From Chitinophaga filiformis (GTDB taxonomy: Bacteria > Bacteroidota > Bacteroidia > Chitinophagales > Chitinophagaceae): DNA of 64,000 bases. The stretch is from NCBI RefSeq assembly GCF_900102545.1, contig NZ_FNBN01000008.1:128019-192018 (forward strand). The letters are read 5' to 3'. The notes beneath the pieces were generated by a model that was not told the origin of the DNA, searched no databases, and worked only from the letters and a program-made list of their open reading frames with translations. The position numbers and the translations under genes were made by a program. Every line of letters begins with the position of its first letter. Positions within the stretch are counted from its first letter, which is position 1. This document shows positions 44,762 through 52,947 of this stretch, piece by piece.

Positions 44762-45778
44762 CTAACACATCCAACTCTTCAATATCCTGTTGATCTTTTC
44801 AAATTCAATAAGGAAACCGTCATGACCATAAGTAGAATCTATCTCATGATAAGTAGCCTGCGGGATGTGTTGAGAAAGGAACAGCTGTTCTTCCGGCGGA
44901 CAAAGAATATCGCTCGTGATACCCACGATGAGGGCAGGCTGGGAGATGAGGGCAAGTGCCCCAGCCAGGTCGGTATTACGCCCACGAGAGATATTGTGGC
45001 TGTCCATGGCCTTGGAGAGTAACCAGTAAGACTGGGCATTGAAGCGTTTCACCAGTTTATCGCCCTGGTATTCGATATAGGAAGAAGCCCTGAAATGGTC
45101 GGTTTTCTCATTGTCAGGGTCTGACTGTGTACGTACGAAGGTCTGGTAGTTGCGGTAGGTCAGCATACCGATTGCACGGGCTGCTTTTAAGCCTTTTGCT
45201 CCTGCCGCATAGTGATCATCCTGCCAGGTAGTGTCGGCCTCTATGGCGAGTCGCTGGGCCGTATGAATGGCAATACTCCACGCGCTCTCTGAGGCGCCGG
45301 TGCAAAGCAGGCCAAGACGCTGGATAACAGTTGGCTCCAGTAGTGCCCACTCCAGGGCCTGATAACCACCCATGGACCCACCCAGCAGCAGTTTTACCTG
45401 CTGTACGCCCAGGTGCTGACGCAGCAATACGTGCGCGCTCACCATATCCCGGATCGTTATCTTAGGAAAGGAGTGGAAATAGGGCTGGCCGGTAGCCGGA
45501 TTGTGGGAGAGTGGTCCGGAGCTGCCATAACAGGACCCCAGGATATTGGCACAGACAATAAAGTCTTTCTCTGGATCTATCGCCTGACCAGGCCCTATCA
45601 GTCCCTTCCACCAGTCCATCACGTCAGAGTTGGCCGTCAGGGCATGACAGATCCATACCACATTACTGCCTGTAGGGTTCAGTGTACCATAAGTATGGTA
45701 TGCAACATGCAATTCCGGCAGTACGGCGCCGGATTCTAAGGTAAATGGCTGTTTATGATGAAAGTTATGTACTGTCAA
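44762..45778 (-). CDS. metX: Homoserine O-acyltransferase (MetX)
   Basis: A 338-residue alpha/beta-hydrolase-fold enzyme that acylates homoserine with acetyl-CoA (or succinyl-CoA in some MetX), the first committed step of methionine synthesis. The nucleophile elbow is LLLGGSMGGYQALEWAL with Ser135, and the C-terminal TYGHDGFLIEF supplies the catalytic His. VWICHALTANSDV forms the oxyanion region, and CANILGSCYGSSGPLS is a family signature. Length is typical of Bacteroidota MetX. It is divergent from an OsmC-family gene and metZ, which uses the product. A TAGCTTTG box lies 20 bp upstream; the short leader excludes a SAM riboswitch. Confidence 0.93.
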   Translation of the reverse strand: MTVHNFHHKQPFTLESGAVLPELHVAYHTYGTLNPTGSNVVWICHALTANSDVMDWWKGLIGPGQAIDPEKDFIVCANILGSCYGSSGPLSHNPATGQPYFHSFPKITIRDMVSAHVLLRQHLGVQQVKLLLGGSMGGYQALEWALLEPTVIQRLGLLCTGASESAWSIAIHTAQRLAIEADTTWQDDHYAAGAKGLKAARAIGMLTYRNYQTFVRTQSDPDNEKTDHFRASSYIEYQGDKLVKRFNAQSYWLLSKAMDSHNISRGRNTDLAGALALISQPALIVGITSDILCPPEEQLFLSQHIPQATYHEIDSTYGHDGFLIEFEKINRILKSWMC

Positions 45779-45797
45779 TGCCCCTGAAAAATTTGCG

Positions 45798-45805
45798 CAA
45801 AGCTA
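45798..45805 (-). promoter_or_regulatory. -7 box of metX
   Basis: The minus strand reads TAGCTTTG (TAnnTTTG), 20 bp before the metX ATG at 45778. Confidence 0.5.
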
Positions 45806-45848
45806 AGTTAAAAAATGCTTAATGCATAATGACCATGAGAAGGGGGTA

Positions 45849-45880
45849 TTTGGGATTTGCCATCAGGAAAAGTATCTTTG
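45849..45880 (+). promoter_or_regulatory. Bacteroidota promoter of the OsmC-family gene
   Basis: TTTG (45849-45852), a 20-bp spacer and TATCTTTG (45873-45880) match the -33/-7 consensus almost perfectly, 20 bp before the ATG at 45901. It is the best promoter match in the window. Confidence 0.7.
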
Positions 45881-45900
45881 GTAAATAATTTAGGTACAAA

Positions 45901-46320
45901 ATGAAGATATCACTCCAGAGAATAGATGATGCGTTCAACATGGAAGCGGTCGACCAGAACGGACACAAGGTAATGATGGATTCTTCCGTGGAGAACGGAG
46001 GAAAGAACAATGGCGTAAGACCGATGCAGATGCTCCTCATGGGACTGGGCGGTTGTTCTGCCATTGACGTGGCCATGATCCTGAAGAAACAACGTCAGGA
46101 AGTGACCGATTTCCGTATAGAGATAGACGGGGAAAGAGAAAAAGGCAAGGAGCCTTCCATCTGGGAAAAGGTACACGTGATATTTCACCTCAGTGGCGAT
46201 ATAGATCCTGATAAAGCTGCCCGCGCTGTGGAATTGTCCATGACTAAATATTGCTCCGTTGCAGAAACCCTGCGCAGAGCAGGTGGAGACCTCACCTGGG
46301 AAACAAGGGTGAACGGGTAA
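45901..46320 (+). CDS. OsmC/Ohr-family protein
   Basis: A 139-residue OsmC-fold protein of normal length. The two redox Cys are present: Cys52 in MGLGGCSAIDVAMILKKQ and Cys118 in TKYCSVAETLRRAGG. OsmC/Ohr proteins are thiol-dependent peroxidases that reduce organic hydroperoxides, with the two Cys forming the catalytic disulfide. The wide spacing and LGGCSAID motif match the YhfA-like subgroup more than Ohr. It is placed between divergent metX and co-directional metZ (82-bp gap), so it may be cotranscribed with metZ; the link to sulfur metabolism is an inference from position. Confidence 0.9.
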   Translation: MKISLQRIDDAFNMEAVDQNGHKVMMDSSVENGGKNNGVRPMQMLLMGLGGCSAIDVAMILKKQRQEVTDFRIEIDGEREKGKEPSIWEKVHVIFHLSGDIDPDKAARAVELSMTKYCSVAETLRRAGGDLTWETRVNG

Positions 46321-46402
46321 TCACTATAATGATAACAGGTGCCTGACAGGTATATGATGACCTGCATGGCTGATTATTCAATCAATATATCAAGGTAAAC
46401 CG

Positions 46403-47584
46403 ATGGAGAAAAACCAATACCGGCCGGAGACCAATGCGGTAAGGATACAGACAGAAAAGACCTGGCAGATGGAACACTCTACGCCGCTTTTTCTGACTTC
46501 CAGTTTCACATACGACAATGCGGAAGAAATGCGCGCCACCTTCGCGGATGAAACGGATAATAACATCTATACCCGTTTCAGTAACCCGAACGTGGATGAG
46601 TTTGTAAATAAAGTATGTGCCCTGGAAGGTGCTGAAGCCGGATATGCCACCGCCTCAGGCATGAGCGCCGTATTCGCCAGCTTTATGGCGCTGATGAACG
46701 CAGGAGATCACCTGGTGTCCGCCAGCTCTATCTTTGGGTCTACCCATACAGTGATCACTAAATTCCTCCCTAAATGGGGTATTGAATACAGCTATTTCGA
46801 TATCAATAAACCGGAAACTGTTGAAGCGCTGATCAAGCCGAATACAAAGATGATCTTCGTGGAAACGCCTTCCAACCCAGGACTCGAAATCGTAGATATG
46901 AGCCTGCTGGCGGAAATCGCCAATAAGCATAATATCATCCTCAACGTAGACAACTGCTTTGCCACTCCGGTACTGCAGCGTCCTATTGCTGATGGTGCAC
47001 ATATCGTTACCCACTCTGCCACTAAATGGATGGATGGACAGGGACGTGTACTCGGCGGCGTTGTAGTAGGCAAAAAGGAACTGATCAAAGAGATCTACTC
47101 CTTCTGCCGCAGCACTGGTCCGGCAATGTCTCCGTTCAATGCCTGGGTATTGAGCAAAAGCCTGGAAACATTACACATCCGCATGGCACGCCATTCAGAA
47201 AGCGCCCTGGCTCTGGCCAAAGCACTGGAAGGCAATCCCCATATTACCTGGGTGAAATACCCGATGCTGGAAAGCCATCCGCAACATGCCATCGCTAAAA
47301 AGCAGATGAGTGGCGGCGGAGGTATCGTATGCTTCGAACTCAAAGGTGGTCTGCAGAGCGGTACACGCTTCCTGGATTCACTGAAGATGCTGACACTCAC
47401 CGCTAACCTGGGCGACAGCAGAAGTATCGCTTCCCATCCGGCCAGCACCACCCATGCTAAACTGACCGATGCAGAACGTGCGAAAGTAGGTATCACGCCC
47501 GGCATGATCCGCATCTCTGTGGGATTGGAAAATGTACAGGACATCCTGGAAGATATCCTTCAGGCACTGGAAAACAGTAAATAA
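46403..47584 (+). CDS. metZ: O-acylhomoserine sulfhydrylase / cystathionine gamma-synthase family (MetZ-like)
   Basis: A 393-residue fold-type I PLP enzyme of the Cys/Met metabolism family. The Schiff-base lysine is Lys208 in THSATKWMDGQGRVLGG. Other motifs are YTRFSNPNVDEFVNKVCALE (substrate side), YATASGMSAVFA (phosphate binding) and VDNCFATPVLQRP. SRSIASHPASTTHAKL near the C-terminus binds the substrate carboxylate. It converts O-acylhomoserine plus sulfide to homocysteine, directly following MetX in the pathway. MetZ versus MetB cannot be settled by eye; the SxFTYDNAEEMRATFADE start favours MetZ. A strong terminator follows. Confidence 0.85.
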   Translation: MEKNQYRPETNAVRIQTEKTWQMEHSTPLFLTSSFTYDNAEEMRATFADETDNNIYTRFSNPNVDEFVNKVCALEGAEAGYATASGMSAVFASFMALMNAGDHLVSASSIFGSTHTVITKFLPKWGIEYSYFDINKPETVEALIKPNTKMIFVETPSNPGLEIVDMSLLAEIANKHNIILNVDNCFATPVLQRPIADGAHIVTHSATKWMDGQGRVLGGVVVGKKELIKEIYSFCRSTGPAMSPFNAWVLSKSLETLHIRMARHSESALALAKALEGNPHITWVKYPMLESHPQHAIAKKQMSGGGGIVCFELKGGLQSGTRFLDSLKMLTLTANLGDSRSIASHPASTTHAKLTDAERAKVGITPGMIRISVGLENVQDILEDILQALENSK

Positions 47585-47593
47585 CTGGTATAG

Positions 47594-47630
47594 AAACGGG
47601 GAAGCGCAATGAGCATTTCCCCGTTTTATA
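47594..47630 (+). terminator. Intrinsic terminator after metZ
   Basis: AAACGGGGAA (47594-47603) and TTCCCCGTTT (47617-47626) form a perfect 10-bp stem with a 13-base loop, followed by TATAAAT, 10 bp past the stop. Confidence 0.75.
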
Positions 47631-47642
47631 AATAAGGGGATG

Positions 47643-47705
47643 ATTCGCGGCGATAGAGCCTGTAGGGGTCTTATTGTTTGTAGCCCCGGGTGATAACCCG
47701 GGAAT
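47643..47705 (+). repeat. Dispersed intergenic repeat, copy C
   Basis: Starts ATTCGCGGCGATAGAGCC, continues TGTAGGGGTCTTAT and ends with the core TGTTTGTAGCCCCGGGTGAT and AACCCGGGAATGCG. Confidence 0.75.
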
Positions 47706-47765
47706 GCGTAGATCGATAACCTCCGGGGAATGCGTAAACCGATAACCCAGGGAAATGCGTAAATC
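47701..47765 (+). repeat. Degenerate 25/26-bp tandem repeat
   Basis: The unit GGAATGCGTAGATCGATAAC occurs three times with AATGCGTA at 47703, 47729 and 47754 (periods 26 and 25). It grows from the 3' end of repeat copy C. Inverted CGCATT words follow at 47783 and 47824. The remainder of the gap to 47892 holds no gene. Confidence 0.6.
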
Positions 47766-47892
47766 GACCCCACCGGATCACACGCATTGCATCCCATGAA
47801 TAAATCGGCCCGCGACAAACCATACGCATTATATCCGTGGAAACATCACCCCCAAATATTATGATCCGTTAATATTTCTTACCTTCCCATAT

Positions 47893-48249
47893 ATGAAATC
47901 CGTACCTCGCTTCATCCTCATCATTGTGCTCAGCTTCCTGGGCGGTTACTTCTTTACATGGTGGACCGTGGCTATCGCCGCATTCCTGGTAGCTGTACTG
48001 ATACCACTACCTCCATTGCGTTCTTTCCTGAATGGTTTCATCGCCGTATTCCTGTTATGGCTGGCATTGGCCTTCTTCAAGGATATTCAGAACGATCATA
48101 TCCTGGCAAACAGGATGAGTGAACTGATAATCAAAGTAAGAAACCCGATCCTGATCGGTGTAGTCAGCGCATTTATTGGTGGCCTCGTAGCTGGCCTGGG
48201 AGGATTGACCGGTAGCTATCTGCGCTATAAGAAAAAGGCAACAGCATGA
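47893..48249 (+). CDS. Small integral membrane protein
   Basis: A 118-residue protein with hydrophobic segments at about 7-24, 27-42, 47-62 and 87-108 and a basic C-terminus (YLRYKKKATA). No family is recognised. It overlaps the next gene by four bases (ATGA), a sign of translational coupling, so it probably works with, or is inserted alongside, the DUF5686-type outer-membrane protein. Confidence 0.75.
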   Translation: MKSVPRFILIIVLSFLGGYFFTWWTVAIAAFLVAVLIPLPPLRSFLNGFIAVFLLWLALAFFKDIQNDHILANRMSELIIKVRNPILIGVVSAFIGGLVAGLGGLTGSYLRYKKKATA

Positions 48250-50792
48250 GGAGACCGAAAGCCTTACTAGTCTTTATTTTCTTTTTCATTTCCTATCACA
48301 CCCAGGCGGGTATTATACGTGGTAAAGTGACCAATGATAAAAAGGAAGCACTGCCTTTTGCTTCCGTATTCATTAAGGGAACGACCAATGGTACCACTAC
48401 TAATTCCGCCGGACAGTTTCATCTCGATGTGCCGTCAGGGACTTACACCTTAGTGTGCCAATACATGGGATATAAGAAGGAAGAAAAGCAGGTAACGGTG
48501 ACTGCGGCTGACCAGGAGATCAATTTTATCCTTGTTCCGCTCAGTCTTCAGATCAGAGAAGTGGTGGTAAAATCGGGTGGAGAAGACCCCGCATATGCTA
48601 TTATCCGTCAGGCTATTAAGAAACGATCTTTCTACCTGGATCAGGTAAAGGAATATACCTGTAACGACTATATCAAAGGCATCTTTAAGATGCGGGATAT
48701 GCCCAATAGCTTCCTCGGAAAAAAGATAGACAAGGACGATATAGATGACATGGGACTCGATTCCAACAAACGGGGCGTTTTATTCCTGTCGGAATCAGTG
48801 ACAAAGGTAGCGGTTAAAAGACCGGACGATGTAAAAATAGAAGTATTGTCAGCTCGCCAGAGTGGTGGTGGTTTTGGATTCAGTTTCCCGGCATTCATCG
48901 ACTTCTATGAGAATAATGTGACGGCTATGATCTCCCAGTTCAATAAACGGGGCTTTATATCACCCATAGCTGAAAATGCGCTGTTCTATTATAAATACAG
49001 GCTGGAAGGTGTTTTCCAGGACGACGGCAAAACTGTGAATAAGATCAAAGTAATCCCCCGCCGGAAATATGAACCCTTGTTCTCCGGTTATATTTTTATC
49101 ACGGATGATGACTGGCGCATTCATAGTCTCGATATGATGGTGACACAGGAATACCAGCTGGAGATCATGGATACATTGCATATCACGCAGATACACGTAC
49201 CCGTGAACGCTGATGTGTGGCGTACAAAAGATCAGGTCATCAACATAACGATCAAACAATTTGGCTTCGATGTGGTGGGCAGCTTTGTGAATGTGTATTC
49301 CAACTACAACGTGACACCCAATTTCCAAAAGAAATATTTCGATCGGACAATCATGCGGTATGACACCGCTTTTGACAGGAAACAGCTGGCCTATTGGGAT
49401 AGCGTGCGTCCAGTGCCACTGGAGCCGGAAGAAGTGTCAGATTTTCACAAGAAAGACAGCATTGCCCGCGACCGGAAAGATAGTGCGCAATCTGCCTGGC
49501 GACTGGACACATTACGCGCCAGACAGAAACCCATTAATCCGCTGAAGCTCCTTTACAGCATGGGAGGAGTAGAACATAAATATTACTTTAAACGGGACAC
49601 CGGTATTTATTATCACACGCTGGAGATCAAGTCCTTACTGACACAGCTTGAATATAATACTGTGGAAGGAATATCCATTAACCTGGAGCCGCAGCTGACA
49701 CTCGATCTGCCCAAAAAGCAGGAGCTGAGGATCATTCCCCGTGTAAGATATGGCTTTAGTAATACGCATCTGAATGCGTATACCTACCTTGCATGGGAGA
49801 AGGATGCAAAACTGGCAGGACGCTATGGACAGAACACCTGGACGGTAGGAGGAGGGAAACGCATCTCCCAGTTTAACCGCGACAATCCCATAGCACCGAT
49901 CGCTAACATCTTTTATACCCTGTTGTTCAAGGACAATTATATGAAGCTGTATGAGAACTGGTTTGGCGAACTACGCTTCAGGCGCAGGTTTGAAAGCAGT
50001 GCTACTATTACAGCGGGTATTTCCTACGAAGACAGGATCCCGGTAGAGAATACCACGGATTATAGTTTCCGGAAAGACAGCAGCAAACATTTCCTGCCTA
50101 ATCATCCTTACGAACTGGCAGCCATTCCTTTTAACAGGAATCAGGCGCTGGTACTGAACCTGTCGTTTTCTTTCCAACCCGGACAACGGTTTATTGAACT
50201 GCCGGACAGGAAGGTGGCTATCGGTTCAAAATACCCGGTGTTCAGGGTAGGGTATAGCAAGGGAATTCCTGACATTGCGGGTAGTGACGCTAATTTCGAC
50301 AAATGGAACTTTGAAATACGGGACAACGTCAATCTGAAACTCTTCGGGGAATTTCAGTACCGTTTTGGGGCGGGTGGATTCCTCAATAGTCAACATGTGG
50401 ACATACCCGATTTCCAGCATTTTAACGGTAACCAGACTTTTTATAACATCAAATACCTGAATAGCTTTCAGCTGGCGCCTTATTACCGGTACAGTAATAC
50501 GGCCTCCCTGTATGGAACAGCGAATGTCGAACATCATTTTAACGGATTGCTTACCAATAAGATACCCTTGTTCAACCGCCTGAAATGGAACCTGGTGGCA
50601 GGATCAAATGCCTTTTACGTGAACCGGGATAACAATTATGTGGAAGTTTTCGCGGGACTGGAAAATATTCTGAAAGTCATCCGCGTTGATGTAATTGCAG
50701 GATATCAGAGTAAAGACGATACCCGGATCGGTGTAAGAGTTGGTTTCGGGGGATTGTTTGGAGGCCTGGTAAGACCACAACAGGATGAATAG
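48246..50792 (+). CDS. DUF5686-type outer-membrane protein with CarboxypepD_reg-like domain
   Basis: An 848-residue envelope protein. A signal peptide (about 1-21) is followed by a carboxypeptidase-regulatory-like domain (IIRGKVTNDKKEALPFASVF, GTTTNSAGQFHLDV). Then comes the DUF5686 region: RQAIKKRSFYLDQVKEYTCN, VLFLSESVTKV, QFNKRGFISPIAENALFYYK and PLFSGYIFITDDDWRIHSLD. The C-terminal half reads as a beta-barrel ending FGGLFGGLVRPQQDE. The family is common in Bacteroidota outer membranes without a known biochemical role. The ATGA overlap with the upstream membrane protein gene implies one operon. Confidence 0.85.
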   Translation: MRRPKALLVFIFFFISYHTQAGIIRGKVTNDKKEALPFASVFIKGTTNGTTTNSAGQFHLDVPSGTYTLVCQYMGYKKEEKQVTVTAADQEINFILVPLSLQIREVVVKSGGEDPAYAIIRQAIKKRSFYLDQVKEYTCNDYIKGIFKMRDMPNSFLGKKIDKDDIDDMGLDSNKRGVLFLSESVTKVAVKRPDDVKIEVLSARQSGGGFGFSFPAFIDFYENNVTAMISQFNKRGFISPIAENALFYYKYRLEGVFQDDGKTVNKIKVIPRRKYEPLFSGYIFITDDDWRIHSLDMMVTQEYQLEIMDTLHITQIHVPVNADVWRTKDQVINITIKQFGFDVVGSFVNVYSNYNVTPNFQKKYFDRTIMRYDTAFDRKQLAYWDSVRPVPLEPEEVSDFHKKDSIARDRKDSAQSAWRLDTLRARQKPINPLKLLYSMGGVEHKYYFKRDTGIYYHTLEIKSLLTQLEYNTVEGISINLEPQLTLDLPKKQELRIIPRVRYGFSNTHLNAYTYLAWEKDAKLAGRYGQNTWTVGGGKRISQFNRDNPIAPIANIFYTLLFKDNYMKLYENWFGELRFRRRFESSATITAGISYEDRIPVENTTDYSFRKDSSKHFLPNHPYELAAIPFNRNQALVLNLSFSFQPGQRFIELPDRKVAIGSKYPVFRVGYSKGIPDIAGSDANFDKWNFEIRDNVNLKLFGEFQYRFGAGGFLNSQHVDIPDFQHFNGNQTFYNIKYLNSFQLAPYYRYSNTASLYGTANVEHHFNGLLTNKIPLFNRLKWNLVAGSNAFYVNRDNNYVEVFAGLENILKVIRVDVIAGYQSKDDTRIGVRVGFGGLFGGLVRPQQDE

Positions 50793-50799
50793 GTGGAAT

Positions 50800-50829
50800 A
50801 AAAAAAGGGAAAGCCACTCTGACTTTCCC
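50800..50829 (-). terminator. Intrinsic terminator after the 40-residue membrane protein gene
   Basis: On the minus strand GGGAAAG pairs with CTTTCCC (50823-50829 with 50807-50813) and is followed by seven T. It lies 9 bp past the small gene stop and also abuts the convergent DUF5686 gene end. Confidence 0.75.
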
Positions 50830-50837
50830 CTGCTTGC

Positions 50838-50960
50838 CTAAAATCTTTCTTTCCTGGCTTTATAACTTTCTTTGGGATTACGGTCGTAGAAGTAAGCCAG
50901 TAAGCGGTAAATCCATAAAGCCACCACAAAATAAAAGATGTAGAGAAAAACTGTACTCAT
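50838..50960 (-). CDS. 40-residue membrane microprotein
   Basis: ATG 50960 to TAG 50838 encodes 40 residues: a single hydrophobic helix (VFLYIFYFVVALWIYRLLA) then a short basic tail (YFYDRNPKESYKARKERF). A clean intrinsic terminator sits immediately downstream on the same strand, and the frame fills the gap well. No family is recognised; basic-tailed one-helix microproteins like this are common next to envelope genes. The 252 bp upstream (50961-51212) hold its leader and that of the plus-strand gene at 51213, nothing else. Confidence 0.65.
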   Translation of the reverse strand: MSTVFLYIFYFVVALWIYRLLAYFYDRNPKESYKARKERF

Positions 50961-51212
50961 AATTCACATTTTTGGGTTAATCTGATTTGCTTGTCCGTGT
51001 ACCTTTATGTCAAAAAGGATGCCAAGCCTTACTATTATTTTATATACGATAATAATCAAATAGTTATAAAGGATGGGATATGTTAAAGGTCGTCTAAACA
51101 TTTTCCCCGTGTTACACGTTGTAGTAATAGTAAACACATTTTAAGCCAGTTTACACCTGTGTATCGTATTCGTAACGTTTTCATGTGAATCTACTAAACC
51201 AGCTATCCCCTC

Positions 51213-51425
51213 ATGAAAAGAATTGCATTGATCGCCTTTATTCTTGGTATTTTAATGGCAACCCTGGCCTATGTAGCAGAAGTGAATGACTGGAATGGTC
51301 TGCCTGAATATCTTACCGTTGGGTTTGCCGGATATGTGCTGATAATCAGCGCTACTGCCTATTATCTGACAACGATCCTGTACGAGTGGTCCAGGGAGAC
51401 CGAGACCTGGCAGGGAGAACTCTGA
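51213..51425 (+). CDS. Small two-helix membrane protein
   Basis: 70 residues with two hydrophobic helices (about 4-20 and 36-57) around the loop EVNDWNGLPEYLTVG, and an acidic tail WSRETETWQGEL. I do not recognise a family. It stands alone between divergently read genes; the TACCTTTG box for trhO begins 10 bp past its stop. Confidence 0.7.
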   Translation: MKRIALIAFILGILMATLAYVAEVNDWNGLPEYLTVGFAGYVLIISATAYYLTTILYEWSRETETWQGEL

Positions 51426-51434
51426 GAAATTTAT

Positions 51435-51442
51435 TACCTTTG
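51435..51442 (+). promoter_or_regulatory. -7 box of trhO
   Basis: TACCTTTG (TAnnTTTG) lies 140 bp before the trhO ATG. The implied 130-nt leader contains the self-complementary ACTTTTAAAAGT. A long leader could be regulatory. Confidence 0.5.
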
Positions 51443-51581
51443 CGGCGCCGAGCCAGTTTTAGAAGTTTGGACAGACTTTTAGACAATACTTTTAAAAGTA
51501 GTCTTTGAAATTCGATGCTGGTAAGGCGATAACTGAAATTTTGCTCACAAGGCAAGTGTTCTTAAAATTTCTTTACGCAAA

Positions 51582-52628
51582 ATGGCTTTACACAACAGAG
51601 TATCTGCCGCCGAACTGAAAGTACGGCTGGCTGCTGAGACATTCAGGCGCGTTACTGTCTCTTTCTACCAGTACGCAAAGATCGAAGATCCCAACGCTTT
51701 CCGTGACGACCTATACCAGCGGCTCTTTGCCCTGGGCGTATTTGGCCGCATCTATGTAGCTCACGAAGGTATCAACGCACAGATCAGCATTCCCGAACAC
51801 AATTACGAGGCTTTCAAAGATGCCCTCTATTCTTATTCCTTCCTGAACGGTATCCGTTTGAATATCGCTGTGGATGATGATGGCAAATCCTTCTGGGTGC
51901 TGAAGATTAAGGTCCGCGATAAGATCGTTGCAGATGGTATCGAAGATCCTTCCTTCGACATGTCTGTAAAAGGTAAGTACCTGGACGCCAAAAGCTTCAA
52001 TGAGCTGACTAACGATCCTGATACAATCGTAGTGGACATGCGTAATCACTATGAATATGAAGTCGGACATTTTGAAAACGCGATAGAAGTTCCTTCCGAT
52101 ACCTTCCGCGAACAGCTGCCCATGGCGGTCGACATGCTGAAAGATCAGAAAGATAAGAACATCGTAATGTACTGTACCGGTGGTATCCGTTGTGAGAAAG
52201 CATCCGCATATATGCTGCACAATGGCTTCCAGAATGTATACCACCTGGAAGGCGGCATCATTGAATATACCAATAAGGCAAAGGCGCAGGGCCTTCCCCT
52301 GAAGTTTAAAGGCAAGAACTTTGTATTTGACGACCGCCTGGGAGAACGTATCACCGACGAAGTGATTGCCCAGTGCCATCAGTGTGGTAAACCCTGTGAT
52401 ACCCATACCAACTGTAAGAACGACGGATGTCACCTGCTGTTCATCCAGTGCGATGAATGTGCCGCTAAATATGCAGGTACCTGTAGTGACGAGTGTCACA
52501 CCGTGGTGCAGATGTCTCCAGAAGAACAGGAACAGATGAGGAAAGGCGTAGATAAGGGTACGATGTTCTTCAACAAATCCAAACAAAGATTAAGACCCAG
52601 ATTAGGGGAAAATAAAACAAAGGATTAA
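51582..52628 (+). CDS. trhO: Rhodanese-domain tRNA uridine(34) hydroxylase TrhO (YceA family)
   Basis: A 348-residue protein with the TrhO layout. The N-terminal UPF0176 domain has VTVSFYQYAKIEDPNAFRDD and GRIYVAHEGINAQIS. The rhodanese domain has VVDMRNHYEYEVGHFENAIE, with the active-site loop MYCTGGIRCEKASAY (Cys198). A C-terminal Cys-rich region (CHQCGKPCDTHTNC, CDECAAKYAGTCSDEC) probably binds zinc. TrhO makes the 5-hydroxyuridine of wobble uridine 34 in certain tRNAs, using O2. All family residues are intact. Confidence 0.92.
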   Translation: MALHNRVSAAELKVRLAAETFRRVTVSFYQYAKIEDPNAFRDDLYQRLFALGVFGRIYVAHEGINAQISIPEHNYEAFKDALYSYSFLNGIRLNIAVDDDGKSFWVLKIKVRDKIVADGIEDPSFDMSVKGKYLDAKSFNELTNDPDTIVVDMRNHYEYEVGHFENAIEVPSDTFREQLPMAVDMLKDQKDKNIVMYCTGGIRCEKASAYMLHNGFQNVYHLEGGIIEYTNKAKAQGLPLKFKGKNFVFDDRLGERITDEVIAQCHQCGKPCDTHTNCKNDGCHLLFIQCDECAAKYAGTCSDECHTVVQMSPEEQEQMRKGVDKGTMFFNKSKQRLRPRLGENKTKD

Positions 52629-52648
52629 GCCTGAATTTCCGTGAGAAA

Positions 52649-52701
52649 ATCGCAGCATTAGACCCCGTTAGGGGTCTCAGTGTTTGTAGCGCGGGGTGAT
52701 A
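52649..52701 (+). repeat. Dispersed intergenic repeat, copy D (left part, split by a MITE-like insertion)
   Basis: CAGCATTAGACCCCGTTAGG, then GGGTCTCAG and the core TGTTTGTAGCGCGGGGTGAT up to position 52701. Its 3' remainder (ACCCCGGGG) resumes at 52856 after the insertion and GATA copy, giving an intact consensus when the insertion is removed. Confidence 0.75.
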
Positions 52702-52851
52702 ACCCTACCGTGTACCCACATGTATTTTACCCATAATATGTAGTCTTCAAAACGTTTAAAAAGTATTTTTTTCATACTGGTTTCATATCAAAATTGTTGC
52801 ATTTGGGACATACATGTTATTGACCAAATACATGTGGGTACACGGTAGGGT
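52702..52851. mobile_element. 150-bp MITE-like element with 26-bp perfect terminal inverted repeats
   Basis: ACCCTACCGTGTACCCACAT is the start of the left 26-bp repeat (52702-52727); the right repeat (52826-52851) is its exact reverse complement ending CACGGTAGGGT. GATA flanks it on both sides (52698-52701, 52852-52855), as a 4-bp target duplication. Because the ends are palindromic with the flank, an alternative reading is a 142-bp body with 22-bp repeats and a 12-bp duplication GGGTGATAACCC. The interior is AT-rich with no coding potential. It interrupts copy D of the dispersed repeat. No transposase of matching family is in the window. Confidence 0.8.
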
Positions 52852-52879
52852 GATAACCCCGGGGATGATATAATGGATT

Positions 52880-52942
52880 CATTCGCCGCGATCGGCTCCG
52901 TAGGTGCCGTGTGTTTGTAGCGCGGGGTGATAACCCCGGGTA
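52880..52942 (+). repeat. Dispersed intergenic repeat, copy E
   Basis: Starts ATTCGCCGCGATCGGCTCCG, continues TAGGTGCCGTG and ends with the core TGTTTGTAGCGCGGGGTGAT and AACCCCGGG. It sits 25 bp beyond the MITE-like element. Confidence 0.75.
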
Positions 52943-52947
52943 GACAT

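Noticed and set aside
45779..45900. SAM riboswitch ahead of metX
   Set aside because: The metX leader after its -7 box is only about 20 nt, too short for any known SAM aptamer.
47378..47818. 146-residue minus-strand open frame
   Set aside because: It overlaps metZ antisense and crosses the metZ terminator and repeat copy C, so it cannot be a natural gene.
51711..52586. 291-residue minus-strand open frame
   Set aside because: It is antisense to trhO along its length, and the trhO frame has intact family motifs. It is a shadow of that codon usage.
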